DNA of 64,000 bases from Aulostomus chinensis (Eukaryota > Chordata > Actinopteri > Syngnathiformes > Aulostomidae), in assembly GCA_037954235.1 (NCBI GenBank), contig JBBMOA010000016.1:1336403-1400402 (forward strand), read 5' to 3'. Under the pieces are notes generated by a model. That model saw only the letters and a program-made list of their open reading frames with translations, did no database searches and was not told the origin of the DNA. The translations under genes were made by a program, and so were the position numbers. The first letter of the stretch is position 1, and the number at the start of each line of letters is the position of its first letter. Shown in pieces: positions 11,251 to 25,400 of this stretch.

Positions 11251-14200
11251 CATTCACCTTGAAAATTAAAACATCCATGTCATGTGATTGATTCTTCAGA
11301 GGCTACGCTGCCTTCATCAAGGTTAATCGCCACATCAAATGATTGTCTAGGCTTGTATACCTTGCTACACGGGTACAGGTGTAACCTGACCCACCCCAAC
11401 AACTTGTAAGAAAGACAAACTAACCACACACAAGTTGGCTTCCCAAAGGGTGAGCGAGCAGGAGCCTGATGTGAGGACGTCCTGTGCCGGATGTCATAGG
11501 TCAGATCCACAAGTGGGATTTTTAAAAAAGCTGCCTTTTATTTGTGGATTGGTTGGCTTCAGTCTTCCAGAGCCACCATGGTGAGAAAAGTCTCACACAG
11601 ATCCAATGTCTGGCTCAGTGGAGTATTTCACCTCGAAAAACACGTGGCCCTTCAGCAGCGCCGGCAGTTTGCATGTTCCTCAGTTTTTTTCAAAACCCTG
11701 ATTTAATTACAAGACTGTAGACCAAGCAGAGCAGGATTCATATCAATATTAGTTATTATAAGGTAAAACAGCCACATTCCCTACAGGCGTCCACATGCTA
11801 CGTGTGCGAGCCAGGGAGGTAGATGAAACTGGCGCCTTCTCAGGGCCTCTGCAGCGGGCAGATTGCCCTTCACAGTCTAATAAGTTCTGAAAGAGTTGAG
11901 CATAAAATGGAGGCAGAGACATTCACAGGCCAGCAGGCTGACTCATAAATAACACACCTGAGAGGCGAGAGGGAGGGCGGCGCGCAGATAGGAAACCTTT
12001 AAAAGTCGTGAAATACAGACATCAGTGGACACAAAAGTAAAAGGCTGCTGCAGAGTGCGGAGAGACGAGCGGTTAACAAAAGGGAGAAAAGAGAAACCTG
12101 CACTTTTATTCAAACGCACACGAGTGAAAGCAACAGAGTGAAATAACTCTGACTGACGGAGATATAGATTTCACTGTCCGACTATCACACTGGTGCTTTT
12201 AAAAGCTGCGAATTATTTTGTTGGCTACTATGAGTCTGCCCATCTGAAAAACGTAATTTTTAATCTTTCATCTTGGTTTTGGTCTCCAACTCGAGGTCCT
12301 CACACCACCACCTGACCTGCAGGACGCCAGACTAGGGCTCCTGTGGACGTCGCTGCACAGCTCCTCGCCTCCTGCTGTATCATTCAGAGGACTGACATCA
12401 ACAGAGCAGCACCTGGAGCACTAGGGCACTTTGGTTTGAAAGACAAACCAGGAATCAAGTATAAAAGCAGGGATGTACATCGACTAGATGACCCAGTTGG
12501 TACATAGAGAGTTATGATTTCAGCTCCATCTTGAAGTTTTCCATCAATCCCATCCCAGCAGAGGTCAGACTTGTCTTGGAGGACACAGGTGATAGCAGAC
12601 TGGTGCTACCAACATTAGCAGTTGTGGTAACGATGGAGTGATTGTTCAAAAAAAGAGAAAAATACCATGTAGTTGAACTGGTTTCCGGCTCAGTTTTGAT
12701 TTCTGAAAACAGCAGCTAGAAAAGGGACTGATAAGAGTGGTGAGGGAACTAAAAAGATCCAGAAACCTGCCACACAGGATGGAAATTCTCTGCAGGCTTG
12801 ACTGTCGGCGTTGGGATTATTTTCAAAAATCATACTGAGGAATCATATTGGAGAGGGATTATGATTTTTCCTCACAAAGGGACATTTAGGAGCCACGAGG
12901 CTCTGAGGTGCGAAGCTGCATGATGCTGCATACAAACTGAGTGAGGAAGTGGACAGAAGAGCTCAGACATGTTTATGCACATTCCTCGATCGCTCAGGAA
13001 AATTCTTCCTGACCACAGCCTCGGCGTCTGCTGCAGCACAGCTGGCGTTTTAAATGCCCGTCACATTGTTTCCTACTTCAACGCCGTCACACTCACTCTG
13101 GATTTGTTTACATACAGACTAACTAAATCCAATCAGTTTTTCCATTCAGCGTGTTGTGTTGTGATCGTCTTGACAGCGAACATCTAAACTTGTTTGCATG
13201 CATGTCGAGAATTCAGATAAGCACACTGCCTCGTCTGTAAACACAGGATTAAACTGGAAGGGCACCGAGGAGCGGGGGTGTCTGCCAAGGCCACATTAAA
13301 CTTTCACTTCTTCAAAATCCTACACATCAATAGATATCATCACTGACAACGTACCCATTTGTCACGGACGTGTCTGTGTAATATTGAGTGAGAAAGAAGA
13401 TGCTGAAAAAATGCCCCCTGGCATTGTTGAAGGGACAATTTGTAGCCAATCAACAGCATATCAATCTAGGTTGTGATCCTCCATCTTAGCGAATCTGTTT
13501 GCCACTCCTTTGTTCTGACGAGGATTTAGTCCACGCCGGTGGTTCGAGTCCCTCTTTCTGTGCTTTATCTATAAATCACTTTTCATCCAACTGAAGCACG
13601 AGGTGCTTGGCACAACACAACAAAGACGGCTTGATTGATTGATTCCCGGTACATCTGCTTTACAACCCAGCCCCACCTCCCTGAACATCATTTTCCATCT
13701 CACGATGTCACGTACCATTGATGGCCTCCTACTTCGGTGGGTAGGTCTAAGTTTGGGAATCAGACTTCGATTCCTTTCTTTCTTTTATGGTGTTTTAAGA
13801 GGCCACTGTTGTCCACACCGTTACCATGCAGTTTTGTTCTAATTAAAAATGTTTTAAAATGAGCTTCACACTAAAAGCTTTGATGATAAGTAAAAAAAAA
13901 AAAAAAAAAAAAAGGCTACGGCTGGTGGAAAAAACTGATATTCCAAATGGAAGCTGGGATGAGTGTCACTACACCTGAATGACTGCCGGTAAAGATCCAC
14001 CTGCCCCCACCATGACCCTCCTTTTCAGTCCTCTTGAACGACAGAAAGCAGTTAATGACCTCTCCAGCTCCTCTCCATCTACTCCTTTTCTTTGTTGTCG
14101 CAGTCACACAAAAAGACCAGACGAATGGAGAGAACCCGCACTCACATTTCTTCTTCCTCTCCCAACATCAGCACAAAGGGGCTGTGTGACATGAATGAGG

Positions 14201-15065
14201 GCCAGAATCGAGAGGAAAAGGTTTACTCCGGAAAAAAGGGGGAGCGACAGAGAAAAGAGATGATCAGGTGCTTGTTCAGGGTCGCATTTAAAAGTGAAGA
14301 TGATACATTTGATGTTGATAGTGTCTGATGAGGTTCAGTGAACTGAAGCTTGTTGTTAGAGGGTCAGGGGTGACATTGCTGTTGTCTCTGGTCGCGCCAC
14401 GATCCTGCTGTCACAGGCACGCAGCCATAACCTCTTCTTACACCTTCTTCATAACTCTCAATGGAAATAAACCAACTTGCCTTATGATCCAAATCTCATT
14501 GCAGTATTTTCAGCCAGAAGGTTACAACTAGCTTGAAGTTTGTGGTTGTTTTATGTAGCTAGGAGGACGCCAAATAGTAGAGGGGGCGGAGAACGCCATC
14601 TGAAATCATCGCCAAAGTGGAAGCTTACACCCCGAATGTTCCGAGAGACGAGACTTTGACCTTTAAATAACAAAACCGACATTTCTGGTCATTAACCGTT
14701 GCGACCCAGGAATCACCTGATTAGTTCAAGTCACATCAAGGACCCCGACTGGGAGAGCCATGTTAACAGCAGCAGGACTTTAAGGGTTTCAGGTCAGGCG
14801 GTGTGACAGCCAGGCCGAGTGTGTGTGAACACCTGGTTTTTGCTACCTACTGGAGACCTTTCCTGGTACAAACACCCACCTCATCAGGACCTCGAGTCCT
14901 CCTGGGAACAAAACCCTCCTGATGCAGCACAACGCCTTTTCTGAGTTCCTGGTTAAAGTTAGAGTGAAAGTGTGAATTGAGGTTAGGTCCAAGTTAGGAT
15001 TAGGATTAGGCTGTCCACAGGAATGGAAGTCAATGGAATGTCCTAATGAGGATTGCTGCACAAAC

Positions 15066-15114
<49 letters not shown>

Positions 15115-16424
15115 ATGACCAGCTACCTGAAGACAAGGCATGGAAAGAGCAAAGATTAGAGATTGAGGGAGCAGGAGGGTTTGCAGGGATTTACTGTAAG
15201 TGGGTCATGAAACGAGGTAGATTGACAGGAGGAGGTGGTGGTGGAGAAGAGGAGGTAAAAGAGAGTGAGGGGAGGGAAGGTGAAGTGACAGCCAGAGGTT
15301 TTCCAGAAAGGGGGGCTTCAATAGGGACGAGGGGAGAGGTTGACAGAAAAGGATTTGAGGGGTGAGAGCAGGAGGCGGGGCTGCTGAGACAGAGAGGTGA
15401 CCGGAGATCTTGGACTTGATGAGTTAATGAAAGTGAGGAGGGGGAAATGACAGAGAGGGGCAACGGGGGTGTAGCTGACAGAGACGGAGAGAGAGGCAGG
15501 TGGGGGATTACAGGAGGTCAGGAGAAAAGGTCACAGGAAAGGGTCGGGTAGGGAAACGTAACCAATGACACAGAGGCTGATGGGGGAGCAGAGAAAGCAA
15601 GGTGAGGAGGGATGTTTCATCTCCAGCTGAGCCATGGTCCACCCCCGTCATCTCCGCCTCCCTCAGACGAGAGGAGCATCCAGGAGGAGGGACAGCCTCC
15701 CAGGATGCTCGCCCTATTGTAGCGTTGGTTGTTTTCAGGGTGTTTCAGGCTCAGAGGGCTCTGCCAGCACGACAGGCCTCCAGAGCAGCCGTTCCACCAG
15801 GCCCTGTCAGTCACCGTTGCCCACTGACACCCACAGGGAGAAGAACTGAACCGTCAGCTTCCTTCTAGGTTCCAGGATGGCGTGTAAAATTAAGACCGCA
15901 CCACATTGGGAAAAACTGACACTGCAGCTTCTGCTCCGCTGTTTTCGGTGATATATAACGTGGGTATGATGAAAATAATAGACCTGCACCGTTCTGAAAG
16001 AACTTTTTTTCCCCACAAAACACAGGAAAGGACAATCACGTGGTACCAATGCACTGAATGGAAAGAAAAAATCCACAAATGCAAACATACACATGGGGCA
16101 TTGAATGCGTATCAGTTCAATGTAGAATAGAGTCATCTGAACATAATCAATCGTGCCGGGTGATTAATGGGTTCATTAATTTCCTTTTTTTTTTTTTTTA
16201 ATTTACCTGTGGGACTGCGATGGTTCCTGTTTGCTAATAAAATGTTCTGGTCCTGAATGCATCGCAGCACCTCCAGAGACTCAAGAGAAAATTAATACAT
16301 GTCATCATCTGTGCTGTGCGATAGGTCATAAAGGGCTGGTTTGCAGTTTCACACTGATCTGATAACAGCGATGCTGCAGTCTCAGGTGTGAGTTTTCCTC
16401 TCTGGCTGGGCTCCTGAACACCAA

Positions 16425-16481
<57 letters not shown>

Positions 16482-16984
16482 ACCTCCCTTTACAACCTCA
16501 TCTATTTCAGCTGGTTTCCTTCCTCCTCCTCAACTTTACTCCCCTCTCATGAATTGTGCAGTTTTTATGATTATTTTTATTTCTCCATTTGGTCTTTACC
16601 TGTTCATTTGAGACTTCTCTCCTACACAAAGGTTAGGGGGACTTTCAGGGACCATTCTGGATCTTCCAGTCATGCAAAGGAAATATGTCAGAGGCACTTG
16701 TACAGGAGGTTCCCTCACACAGAAAGATCCTGCAGTGTTACTTTAAAGTTGTGCAATTACTCTCGGAAGGTGATGCAGCAGCCTCAGTGGAACATTAGTG
16801 GTTGTTCTCCTCAAGGTTCCAGTAATTTCACAATAATTTCCACAATGCTCTGAACATACATTACAAACCCAGAGGAAACATAGACACTCTTCTAGAATCG
16901 CCTGAACTGAGCAGCACAGAAATGAGACCTGAAACCCAGCAAATCAGCTCTCCTAGTAGAGCGTCTGGTTCTTTGGTCTGCAGG
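11251..16984. other. Intergenic, no gene seen
   Basis: Holds a 22-nt poly(A) run (13,892-13,913), (TG)n at about 15,070-15,112, a purine-rich tract at 15,220-15,500, a T-run at 16,187-16,199 and (CA)n at about 16,430-16,479. A GGTTCGAGTCC match to a tRNA B-box at 13,541 has no tRNA around it. No coding exon could be supported. Confidence 0.5.
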
Positions 16985-17029
16985 TCAGTGACCTGAAATC
17001 AAGGGTGTGGTTCCCAGTAGAGATACTAG

Positions 17030-17670
17030 CAGGTTCAGTTCTTCATTAGATCCACCAGTAAACACCAGACCGGTGGATGGTGGAGGTTCAGTTCTACATC
17101 AGATCCACCAGTAAACACCAGACCGGTGGATGGTGGAGGTTCAGTTCTACATCAGATCCTCCAGTAAACACCAGACCAGTGGATGGTGGAGGTTCAGTTC
17201 TACATCAGATCCACCAGTAAACACCAGACCGGTGGATGTTGGAGGTTCAGGTCTACATCAGATCCACCAGTAAACACCAGACCGGTGGATGTTGGAGGTT
17301 CAGTTCTACATCAGATCCACCAGTAAACACCAGACCGGTGGATGGTGGAGGTTCAGTTCTACATCAGATCCACCAGTAAACACCAGACTGGTGGATGGTG
17401 GAGGTTCAGTTCTACATCAGATCCTCCAGTAAACACCAGACTGGTGGATGGTGGAGGTTCAGTTCTACATCAGATCCACCAGTAAACACCAGACCGGTGG
17501 ATGGTGGAGGTTCAGTTCTACATCAGATCCACCAGTAAACACCAGACCGGTGGATGGTGGAGGTTCAGTTCTACATCAGATCCACCAGTAAACACCAGAC
17601 CGGTGGATGGTGGAGGTTCAGTTCTACATCAGATCCACCAGTAAACACCAGACCGGTGGATGTTGGAGTG
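17030..17670 (-). repeat. 53-bp minisatellite, 12 copies
   Basis: The landmark GACCGG or GACTGG recurs every 53 bp from 17,068 to 17,651, giving 12 units. The unit is the reverse complement of the 3,861-4,760 array (CACCAGTAAACACCAGACC). Confidence 0.95.
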
Positions 17671-17868
17671 GTGGAGTCTTAAAAACCTGGGTTGCTAACA
17701 AGAGTCTAGAGGAGCCTACAGAGGTCCTGGAGGTCATTAAAGGTCATCAGGGGAAACACAAGAAGCTTGAAGCTTAGAGGTGGGGACCTTGAAGTCATGT
17801 GACCCTGATGTAGTTCCTTCCTAGGCTAACATTAGCTTAGCACTGCTAGCCGTAGCATCCAGGCTTCT

Positions 17869-17985
17869 ACAATTCTACAATTTCATTTAGCAGACGCTTT
17901 TGTCCAAAGCGATGTACAACACAAGCAAGAATTCAGACCCTCTGCTGATGCTGGTGAAGATGATCTTGATGAACTAAACCTGGAA
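17869..17985. mobile_element. Interspersed teleost repeat core inside copy B
   Basis: Carries CATTTAGCAGACGCTTTT followed by GTCCAAAGCGATGTACA, a string I recognise as very common in teleost interspersed repeats of SINE type. It lies exactly where copy B is longer than copy A, which suggests insertion into copy B or loss from copy A. The superfamily is not verified. Confidence 0.55.
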
Positions 17986-18097
17986 GATCAACTTTTGTTC
18001 ACCAGAGCCGATTTACTGGTTCAATCACCACAATCACATGGAGCGATCCTATTGGCTGCTGGGGGAGGAACGAGGAGATGACCACTTCCTGTTGGAC

Positions 18098-21000
18098 TAC
18101 AAACAGGCCAGGCCTGAGAGGGTTAACATAGGAATGTGTCAAACGTTGGTTGCAGGATGGTCAAATCCAGAGTTTGTATTTTGGTCTTTTTTAAATGTCT
18201 GTTGTAGGGAGTTCAGCTGCTGCATGGTCACTGTTTTATGGTGTGTGAGAGCTGGTACTGTCGTCCACATGAAAATGTACAAATGCAACATATTTGCTTG
18301 TGTGATCCAAGCATGCGCGTCATCGGTATTCTCTGCAGGTGCAAGTGTGTGTGTGTTTGCTTCTATACACACAGTGTGTCAGTAAGCAGACAGACAACTG
18401 CAGCATACAAATGACGGTAAAGGCCACAGAACATGCCAAGCAATGTTGATTATAGCTGATGCTACAGAGATAATCTTGATTACTTCTGCCACGTACTGCA
18501 GGTTGTCAGCCGATCAGATACGTGGGGTTCATTATGAAACGCTGCCAGGGGGAAAACTCTCACCACTGATCCATATTTGATTAATTCCACTCGGATTGTT
18601 TGCTTTTGTGGTGTAGATTCCTGGTAAAACTGCCTGACAAAGCTGAACAGTCGTCATTTGGAGTTTAACGTCCAGCATGTGCAGTGAGACCTGAGCCACC
18701 AAGCTGGAGCCAGCGGCAGCAGAAGGGCCTCCGCCGACACACCGAGCACTGAGAGTTTGTCTAAAAAGCAGAACCACCTCATTCTGAAATTCAGTTTTAA
18801 GCAACCTGTTTTTCTCAGGTAGATTTGACCATGACTTAACATTGCTCAGAGAAATTCCACCGGGACAAGACCAAGACGCAAACAAGCAAATCAGTTCTCA
18901 GGGCTTCATTGAGTACAGAGCGGAGCTTCTGTGTTTACTTGTGGCAAACAACACACACATTCCTGCCAATGGTTTCACAATTCCAGAGACGCACACGTGG
19001 CTGTGAACGTGCCCAGCCAGCTGGCAGCGCACATCTGACAGACATCTACCTCAGCGCTGCACAGACAGTAAATTCAGCTGATAATGAAATTTAGGTTGAT
19101 GTTAAAATCAAATGTTGGACGAATGAACAATAACATAAAAAGACATTTGGCAGACACCAGCAAGAACCCAGGAACAGAGCAAGTGACTAGAATAAGCAGA
19201 CAGACTTGCTGGTCTTACTGGTGAGGAGGGCAGAACGACATCCAAGAAATCAATTCATCTTTGTCGAGTACATCAAAAGCTACAGCTGTTGACATCATGA
19301 GACGCCGCGTTATGTTTTTCTGCACCAGCATGAAGGCAAACTTACAGCAAACCAGGAGCCAAAGACTGAGGCTGCAAAGCTCTGACCACATCACCTCAAA
19401 CAGGAAAGAGGGCCTTTGACTAATGGACACTAAAGTCCAGTGGTCAGAAGAAACCGCAGACCTTCAGGCATCATTGCATTTCTGAGAAAATAATTCAGAC
19501 ATAATTATGAGCCTGTGCACGTCACACAGGTCAGCGTGTGGCGTTCCTCACCATGTCACCGTGGGTTCTCAACCTTGATAATCTTGATTTTAGCTCCGCT
19601 TTGTAGTCTGAGTGTGCAAGTTCACATCCTGATAGGCCAGGGATGAAAAACAAGGGGCCGCAATACCAGGTCACGCTACACCTTTCCAAGGAATAAGTAT
19701 CAATATTCATGGTGTTATCAGGGTGACACGATGATTTTTACGTGACTAATTTATATTTAGTTCACTTGTATGGACACAATGCACATTAATCAACATTTCG
19801 GTAGATGTACTTGTTTTGGCTCTGTGGCTAATTTGCTAATTTGCAGACGCTGGGCAAGATGTCAGCTGCCCATGAACATTTTATGCTCATTGTTCACGTC
19901 TGACAGTTGCAGTTATTTTGGTTATTGGATTTTTTTTGTAATAACAGTTTATCATGACGTTCCATAGATTTCTTTGTACGGTTTCATCCAGATTGGATTT
20001 GTAGCTCAGGGAGTTTGAAAAAGTGGTTCTTCATGCTGCACATACGCTTGGCTTCTCCTGTCCCTTGAAGCCTCTGGCACTGTGTGATCACAAGGGGGCA
20101 CTACCAGATTTGTGTTAACACTGTACATCGTTTACTAAGATATGCAACATCAAGTGTGCGAGCCGCAGCAAATTCCAGCGAGGGCACCATTTCCGTATTC
20201 TTTTGGTTAAAATATGCGATACGCTTGAATGGAATTGTTATAAGGAATAAACTAAACTCAGAGAAATGAGGTCACAGACTTAATAAACCAGAATATTCCT
20301 TTAGTGGTCTGGGACAGAACTAATAAAGGAGAGGAGCCACTGGCAGCAGCAGAGCCTCTTAGGCAAACATTTCTCTCTGAAATAGACTCGAACTCAAACT
20401 GAACACAGTGAACATTCACCTGAAGTGAACTCCGTCTCAGCGTGGGCTGGATTGTTAATACGTGATGTCATGGTACCACAGACACCAAAACCCCACAGGT
20501 TCATTCTCACCTGCTTGAAGGAATCAAACCCAGAACGCGCCTTCACCCCTGATCCCCGAGTTCATCCCCACCAGCCCTGAATTATAAAGCATCCTGGTAC
20601 TGCTGCAGGTATCACAGGGCCGACGCTGCTCTCCCACTCTGAGGACTCGCACCCACGGCCAGATGTGCAGCGTGAACCTTCACCCGCTGATCCACTCTGC
20701 CCCCACGCGCGCACACAGCTGAATGTGGGCCACTTTTTAATAAAGCCGCCTTACAGCTCCACAGGTACCAGAGGCCCGGAGGTAAACAGTTAATGAAATC
20801 CCTCTCTGCCTCTCAGACTAAATCATCCAAATAGCAAGCAGCACCTCCAGCACAAAGGCAGACGGATGGCAGAGAACCAGGAGAGACGGGGGGCTTGGAG
20901 AGGATGCAGGGTTGGGTCAGGCTCCTTTGAACGTGACAGCAAACAGCGTGGCTTTTTTCAAACGTCAAATGAAGAACTGCTATTCTGTCAGAACTCGTGT

Positions 21001-22150
21001 TTCTGTCTATGTGTTCTGATACATTCAAGAATCACAATAGAAAAAATATTGATTCAGTTCAGTTCCCTAGCTCCTCCGAAGTAGTTTTACCGTTTTGAGA
21101 AGGACACAGTAGGTGTGCTCAACAGGAGGTGGAGACTTTGTTCCATCAGCTCTGAAGTGGCGAATCTCGAGCTCACGTGTCTGACCAGCTGTGGCCATCA
21201 CCGGCCATTGTACGTCCCGGTTATTCCCAAACTTTGTTTCCGTCTCTGGCCGGTAGCAACATGTGCCATAATAGCTGGAACTCAACAATTACACCTTGTT
21301 GAACTGAGGGTTGGGAGGAAGCGGCCTGAGTCTATAGTTGGTCCGGGTTTCCAGGGAACATCTTTACCGGCGGACAGGCGGATGAAATGCTGTTTATAAA
21401 AACTGTTATTAACGTCGCCATACAACTGTACTTCTCAATCTGTTATGTTTATATGGTCTGTCCTTTAGAATCAGGCTTGATATGAAGCTAATGATGCTAA
21501 CAGTCACATAGCAACATTAATGCTGTGGATTCACTGTCCCTCTGAGGCTGCTAAACCAAATTAAGCTAGCGCCGCTAGCACTCCTCGCCACTCCTCGATA
21601 ACGGCAGCTTGAATGGTCGAGTGCATGACGGCTGTTCCAAGATATTTAGCAAAGATTCAGGTTCGTTTCAAGCAGGAGAGAATAAATGCAGCCTATGAAA
21701 CTCCTTCATTCCTTGGAAATGTTTATCGGCCATCCAGTCGTCATTGGAGAAAACGATGGCGATCCATCCATTCAATCATTGATCAAGAGTCTGATCACCA
21801 ATCAGAACAGCTCCGATCTCGAGCCTCCAAGACCGTCGATGCTGCCATCATCTGGCCAAAGTTCTAAATATTTGCAAATTAAACAAAAGTAATTCCAAAC
21901 GGGGGCTCGCCAGATGGTCGAGGTGCTTTTCACTCTGCGTGCATCTGCTACTGACACCTTTGTTGGTCAACTCTTAGTGGTCGTTTAGCAGAATAACGAT
22001 GAGCAGTTGCAGTAGAGCCCAGCGGACACGGACTGACACCCACCCCCCATACACATGCATTCCTGGGATGATTTTATTCCTTCAAACGAATCCACAGGGT
22101 CACCCTGAGAGGGTTCCCTCTTTTTAAATGGTCTCTAGTCAGCTTCAGAT
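18098..22150. other. Intergenic, no gene seen
   Basis: Mostly single-copy-looking sequence without microsatellites. The stretch 20,280-20,830 is free of simple repeats. No splice-bounded coding segment was recognised on either strand. Confidence 0.45.
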
Positions 22151-22162
22151 AACAAAACCTGG

Positions 22163-22411
22163 AGGGACGGTGTGGCTCAGAGGTGGAGTGGCCGTCCACT
22201 TAAGGGTCACTGGTTCGACCTCCACTTCCCCCGGTGACCATGTCCAAGTGTCCTTGAGCAAGATACTGAACCCCTAATTGCTCCCTATGGCCCTGCCATG
22301 GACTGGTGACCCGTCCAGGGTGAACCCCGCCTCTCATCCAATGACAGCTTGGATAGGCTCCACCCCACCCCCCGCGACCCTTAATGGATAAACAGTATAG
22401 AAAATGGATGG
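22163..22411 (+). mobile_element. tRNA-derived SINE with intact target-site duplication
   Basis: The head has a tRNA-like A-box region (GGTGTGGCTCAGAGGTGG) and a near-consensus B-box region (CACTGGTTCGACC). The body carries the teleost-type motif TGTCCTTGAGCAAGATACTG. The tail has TGGTGACCCGTCCAGGGTG and ends in ATAGAAAATGGATGG, the tail shared with several fish SINEs and their LINE partners. The 12-bp sequence AACAAAACCTGG occurs immediately before (22,151-22,162) and after (22,412-22,423) the element, so both ends and the target-site duplication can be read directly. The exact family name is not verified. Confidence 0.9.
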
Positions 22412-22423
22412 AACAAAACCTGG

Positions 22424-25400
22424 CAGTGTAGTTTTGTTCAGGATAATAATGGTTCAGGTTAATAAAATTCAATCCTTTAACCATGTAGTTGGATTTCTGG
22501 CAGAACGCCTTGTTTCAGTTCAGCTGCTGATGCAGTTCGCTGGTCGCCCTTCGGCTGCAGGTTGAGGTCATTCTTATTATGAGTGCGCGCCCCTCTCTAT
22601 ATCCTGCCCCAATAACCACTTCATCTGAAGAACAAACACGCTGGAGCTGGACTCTTTGCGGTGGACATACAGCAATGCATTTTCATTTGTTTTCAGCAGG
22701 GCTGGCAGTTTCCACGCTGTGGTTTGAATACAGTTAAATCCCATCAGCACCACATTGTTCAGCAGTTAAAGGTTCATTGAAGTAGAACAAAAAGCTGGCA
22801 GGACCTCCAGCTCAGGGAGCAGAGAGTTGGAACGGCACCAGAAACCAGCCCTTTATTTGAAGCTTCGTTGCGTCTCTTATTACCGCCGACTGTGTTTCTG
22901 CCCAACAAATCCTCCACGGCCAGTCGTGATCTGACCCTTCGAGCAGACTGGTGGATTCACTGGTTCTCTGGTTTGTTTTGTGTTTTGCTTGGCATGAGGC
23001 TGCGGCCAAAACTAGCACAGAGGCAAATCATTATGTTGTTAGTCAGAAGCAGGATTTTGAACGGGAACCAAACAAAAATGTTTGACATCGATTTAAGCCG
23101 CACAGTTTATCAAAGAATGTTTCCTTTACCCACATCGGTTACATCACCGAGGAGGTCATGCTTTTGGTCAGATTTATTTATTTGGAGTTTGAGAAGACAA
23201 CTTCAGAGAACGTCCAATTAAATGCAATCGAAAGTTAAGCCTCTTGCCAGGAAACAAGTGATCCATTTCTATTGTGGTTCTCGAAATTCATCATGTTGTA
23301 AAAGAAGGGTTTTTATGTCTCCACGCCAGCAGCAGCTGCAGCCAGAGGCCTTGTGTTCCGTCTGTCCATCCGACCCGTGTGGTTAGGGTTAGGGTTCTGG
23401 CCATAACTCTGGAGTTCAAATAGTAGACATGACAATTCTGGCCTTGATTCCACAGCATCCTACTTGATGACAAGGAGACTGAGCAAGGAAAGTCGTGCAG
23501 CTCCAGTTCTACATCAAGCCCTCTTTATCTGGTAGGTACACCGATGGACTCAAAGGCAGTAGCCTGAGGTGAGTTACTGAAGTTATTTCATACAAAGTTA
23601 CGCAGGCATGGTGGTGTAGGAGCTGATAACTGGGAGCTGGGTGGTGGAAGGATCAGGAGGGAGCTGCATGATGGCGTGGGCAGTGGACACGGTGAGACGG
23701 CGAGGGAGGCTCAGAGGACAAAACACTGCAAGCAGCTGTTTACATCACTGTGGTAGGAAAACCAATCCCCGGTTTAGACGCTGGAGGTGGAGGGGTAAAG
23801 CTAGTAGACTGATATGGAACTTCTGGGATGAGTCACTGGGGAACATCCCGTATATCAGGTGAAGAAGCAAAACCCTCCAGGGCGAGGTGGGTTGGGTGAG
23901 ATAACAGCAGCAGCCCTGTGATGTTCAACAGGACAACAGAAGCCACGGATGGAGGCGAGTGTTCAGGCGACGCCATATCTGAATAAGTAGTTAATAGAAG
24001 CGCAGCGTGTGGAAGTGCAGCAGAGGAAGTAGAATCAACATGAGCAAGATCTTCCTTTTTACCACATTTGCTGGGTTTACAAGCTTATTCTAGCAAATAA
24101 TGAAAGTGGGACGGATAAAATATGTCTGCCTTGATGAAATATTTAAATACTGTGAATGCAGCATTTATAATTGTAAAATGTGCCAAAAAACAAACACTGA
24201 AAGCTTAATAGTTCGATGCTTGCAGGAATGAAAAATCTCATTTTAAATGTATTTTGTCGACAACGCTACAGTGTTAGTTCCTTGGCCAAGTCCAGCATTG
24301 AAAACATGAGAATGTAAACCATGGCGTTGGCCTCAGATTTGGAATGTAAAGAAACAGAAAGAACTGTGTCAGAGATGAGATTCCCCCCCCCCCCCCCCCC
24401 CCCCCGTTGTTTGATAACTCGGAAGAGAGGGGAAGCTTTTTTCCCCCTTCAAAGCAATTTAAGCAGCAGTATCCCCACTGCCGCCATGTTGGGACCACTT
24501 CTTGTTCATAATCCATTCTGTTTACTGACCCAGAGAGTGAGAACCGACCGAGCGGAGGGGACCTTGAACACAACACTGGCAGCCAACCAGGGAGGAAGGC
24601 GTCCCATTAATTGACACTTGTTATTGCCGACTCCGTCTGCTCTCATCCCAGTTTGTCAATTAGCAAAGCCTCATCACACTCCTCAGCGTGTGATACCACC
24701 ACGTGTGAGACAACATGAGTGAAAACTCTCCGCTGTGGTTTGGGACGCTCAAGCAACACGCAGCCGAGCACGCACGGCCTGACAGGAGCGGCTACTTTAA
24801 CCCTTGAGCCCAGCAATCCACCGCTAGCACATCTTAAATAAAGTCACTTCAAACCAGGCTGTTCTTAGTAGAAGCCTGTAGAAATCATCCCATTTCAATA
24901 CATTTTTCAATTCAAATGCAATATTAGACCAAATAATTCAAATTTGACGTTTCTCCTCAAATTATTCTGCCCTTCTTATCCACAGTCTTTCGAGTTGACC
25001 TTCTAATGGAAAACTGAAGCACTGTCAGAGATCACATGACCTCCCTCAGCCACAGTCTGAAACAACAACACTCCACAACTTTCAAGCCCAGAGCTAAAAA
25101 TCAGCAGTCCAAACGAGATGGGGGGTCAGGGGTCAACACCCAGAACAAAAGCAAGCAAACAAAAAAAAATACATTTCGCTGCCCTCTTTTCTGAACCACG
25201 AACACATGGGATGTTTTCTTTTGGAACTGTAAGCGTCACTTAGTCTCCCAACAACTCAAAACATTTTGTTCACCGTGAATCATTTTGATCCAAATACCCT
25301 GGAAAACAAAGGGCAGATGCTGGAAACTGGCAGGCACCTGTACCATTACCTGGCAGTGGGGACACAGGTGCCTCATACCAGCAGACAAGTCACTTGACCT

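Larger units (their letters stand above)
16985..18097 (-). repeat. Dispersed element with internal 53-bp minisatellite, copy B (inverted)
   Basis: Reverse-complement partner of 3,513-4,811, with the same flanks on both sides of the array (for example GGAGCGATCCTATTGG near 18,040 and CCTGGGTTGCTAACAAG near 17,686). Relative to copy A it has about 115 extra bases at about 17,869-17,985. The far end (16,945-17,014) contains TAGTAGAGCGTCTGG and GGTCTGCAGGTC, which is faintly tRNA-like. Confidence 0.8.

Noticed and set aside
13541..13551. Perfect tRNA B-box-like GGTTCGAGTCC
   Set aside because: No A-box or cloverleaf around it; at most a worn SINE fragment.
23383..23396. Two and a half TTAGGG units
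   Set aside because: Too short to be a telomeric insertion; expected by chance in repeat-rich DNA.
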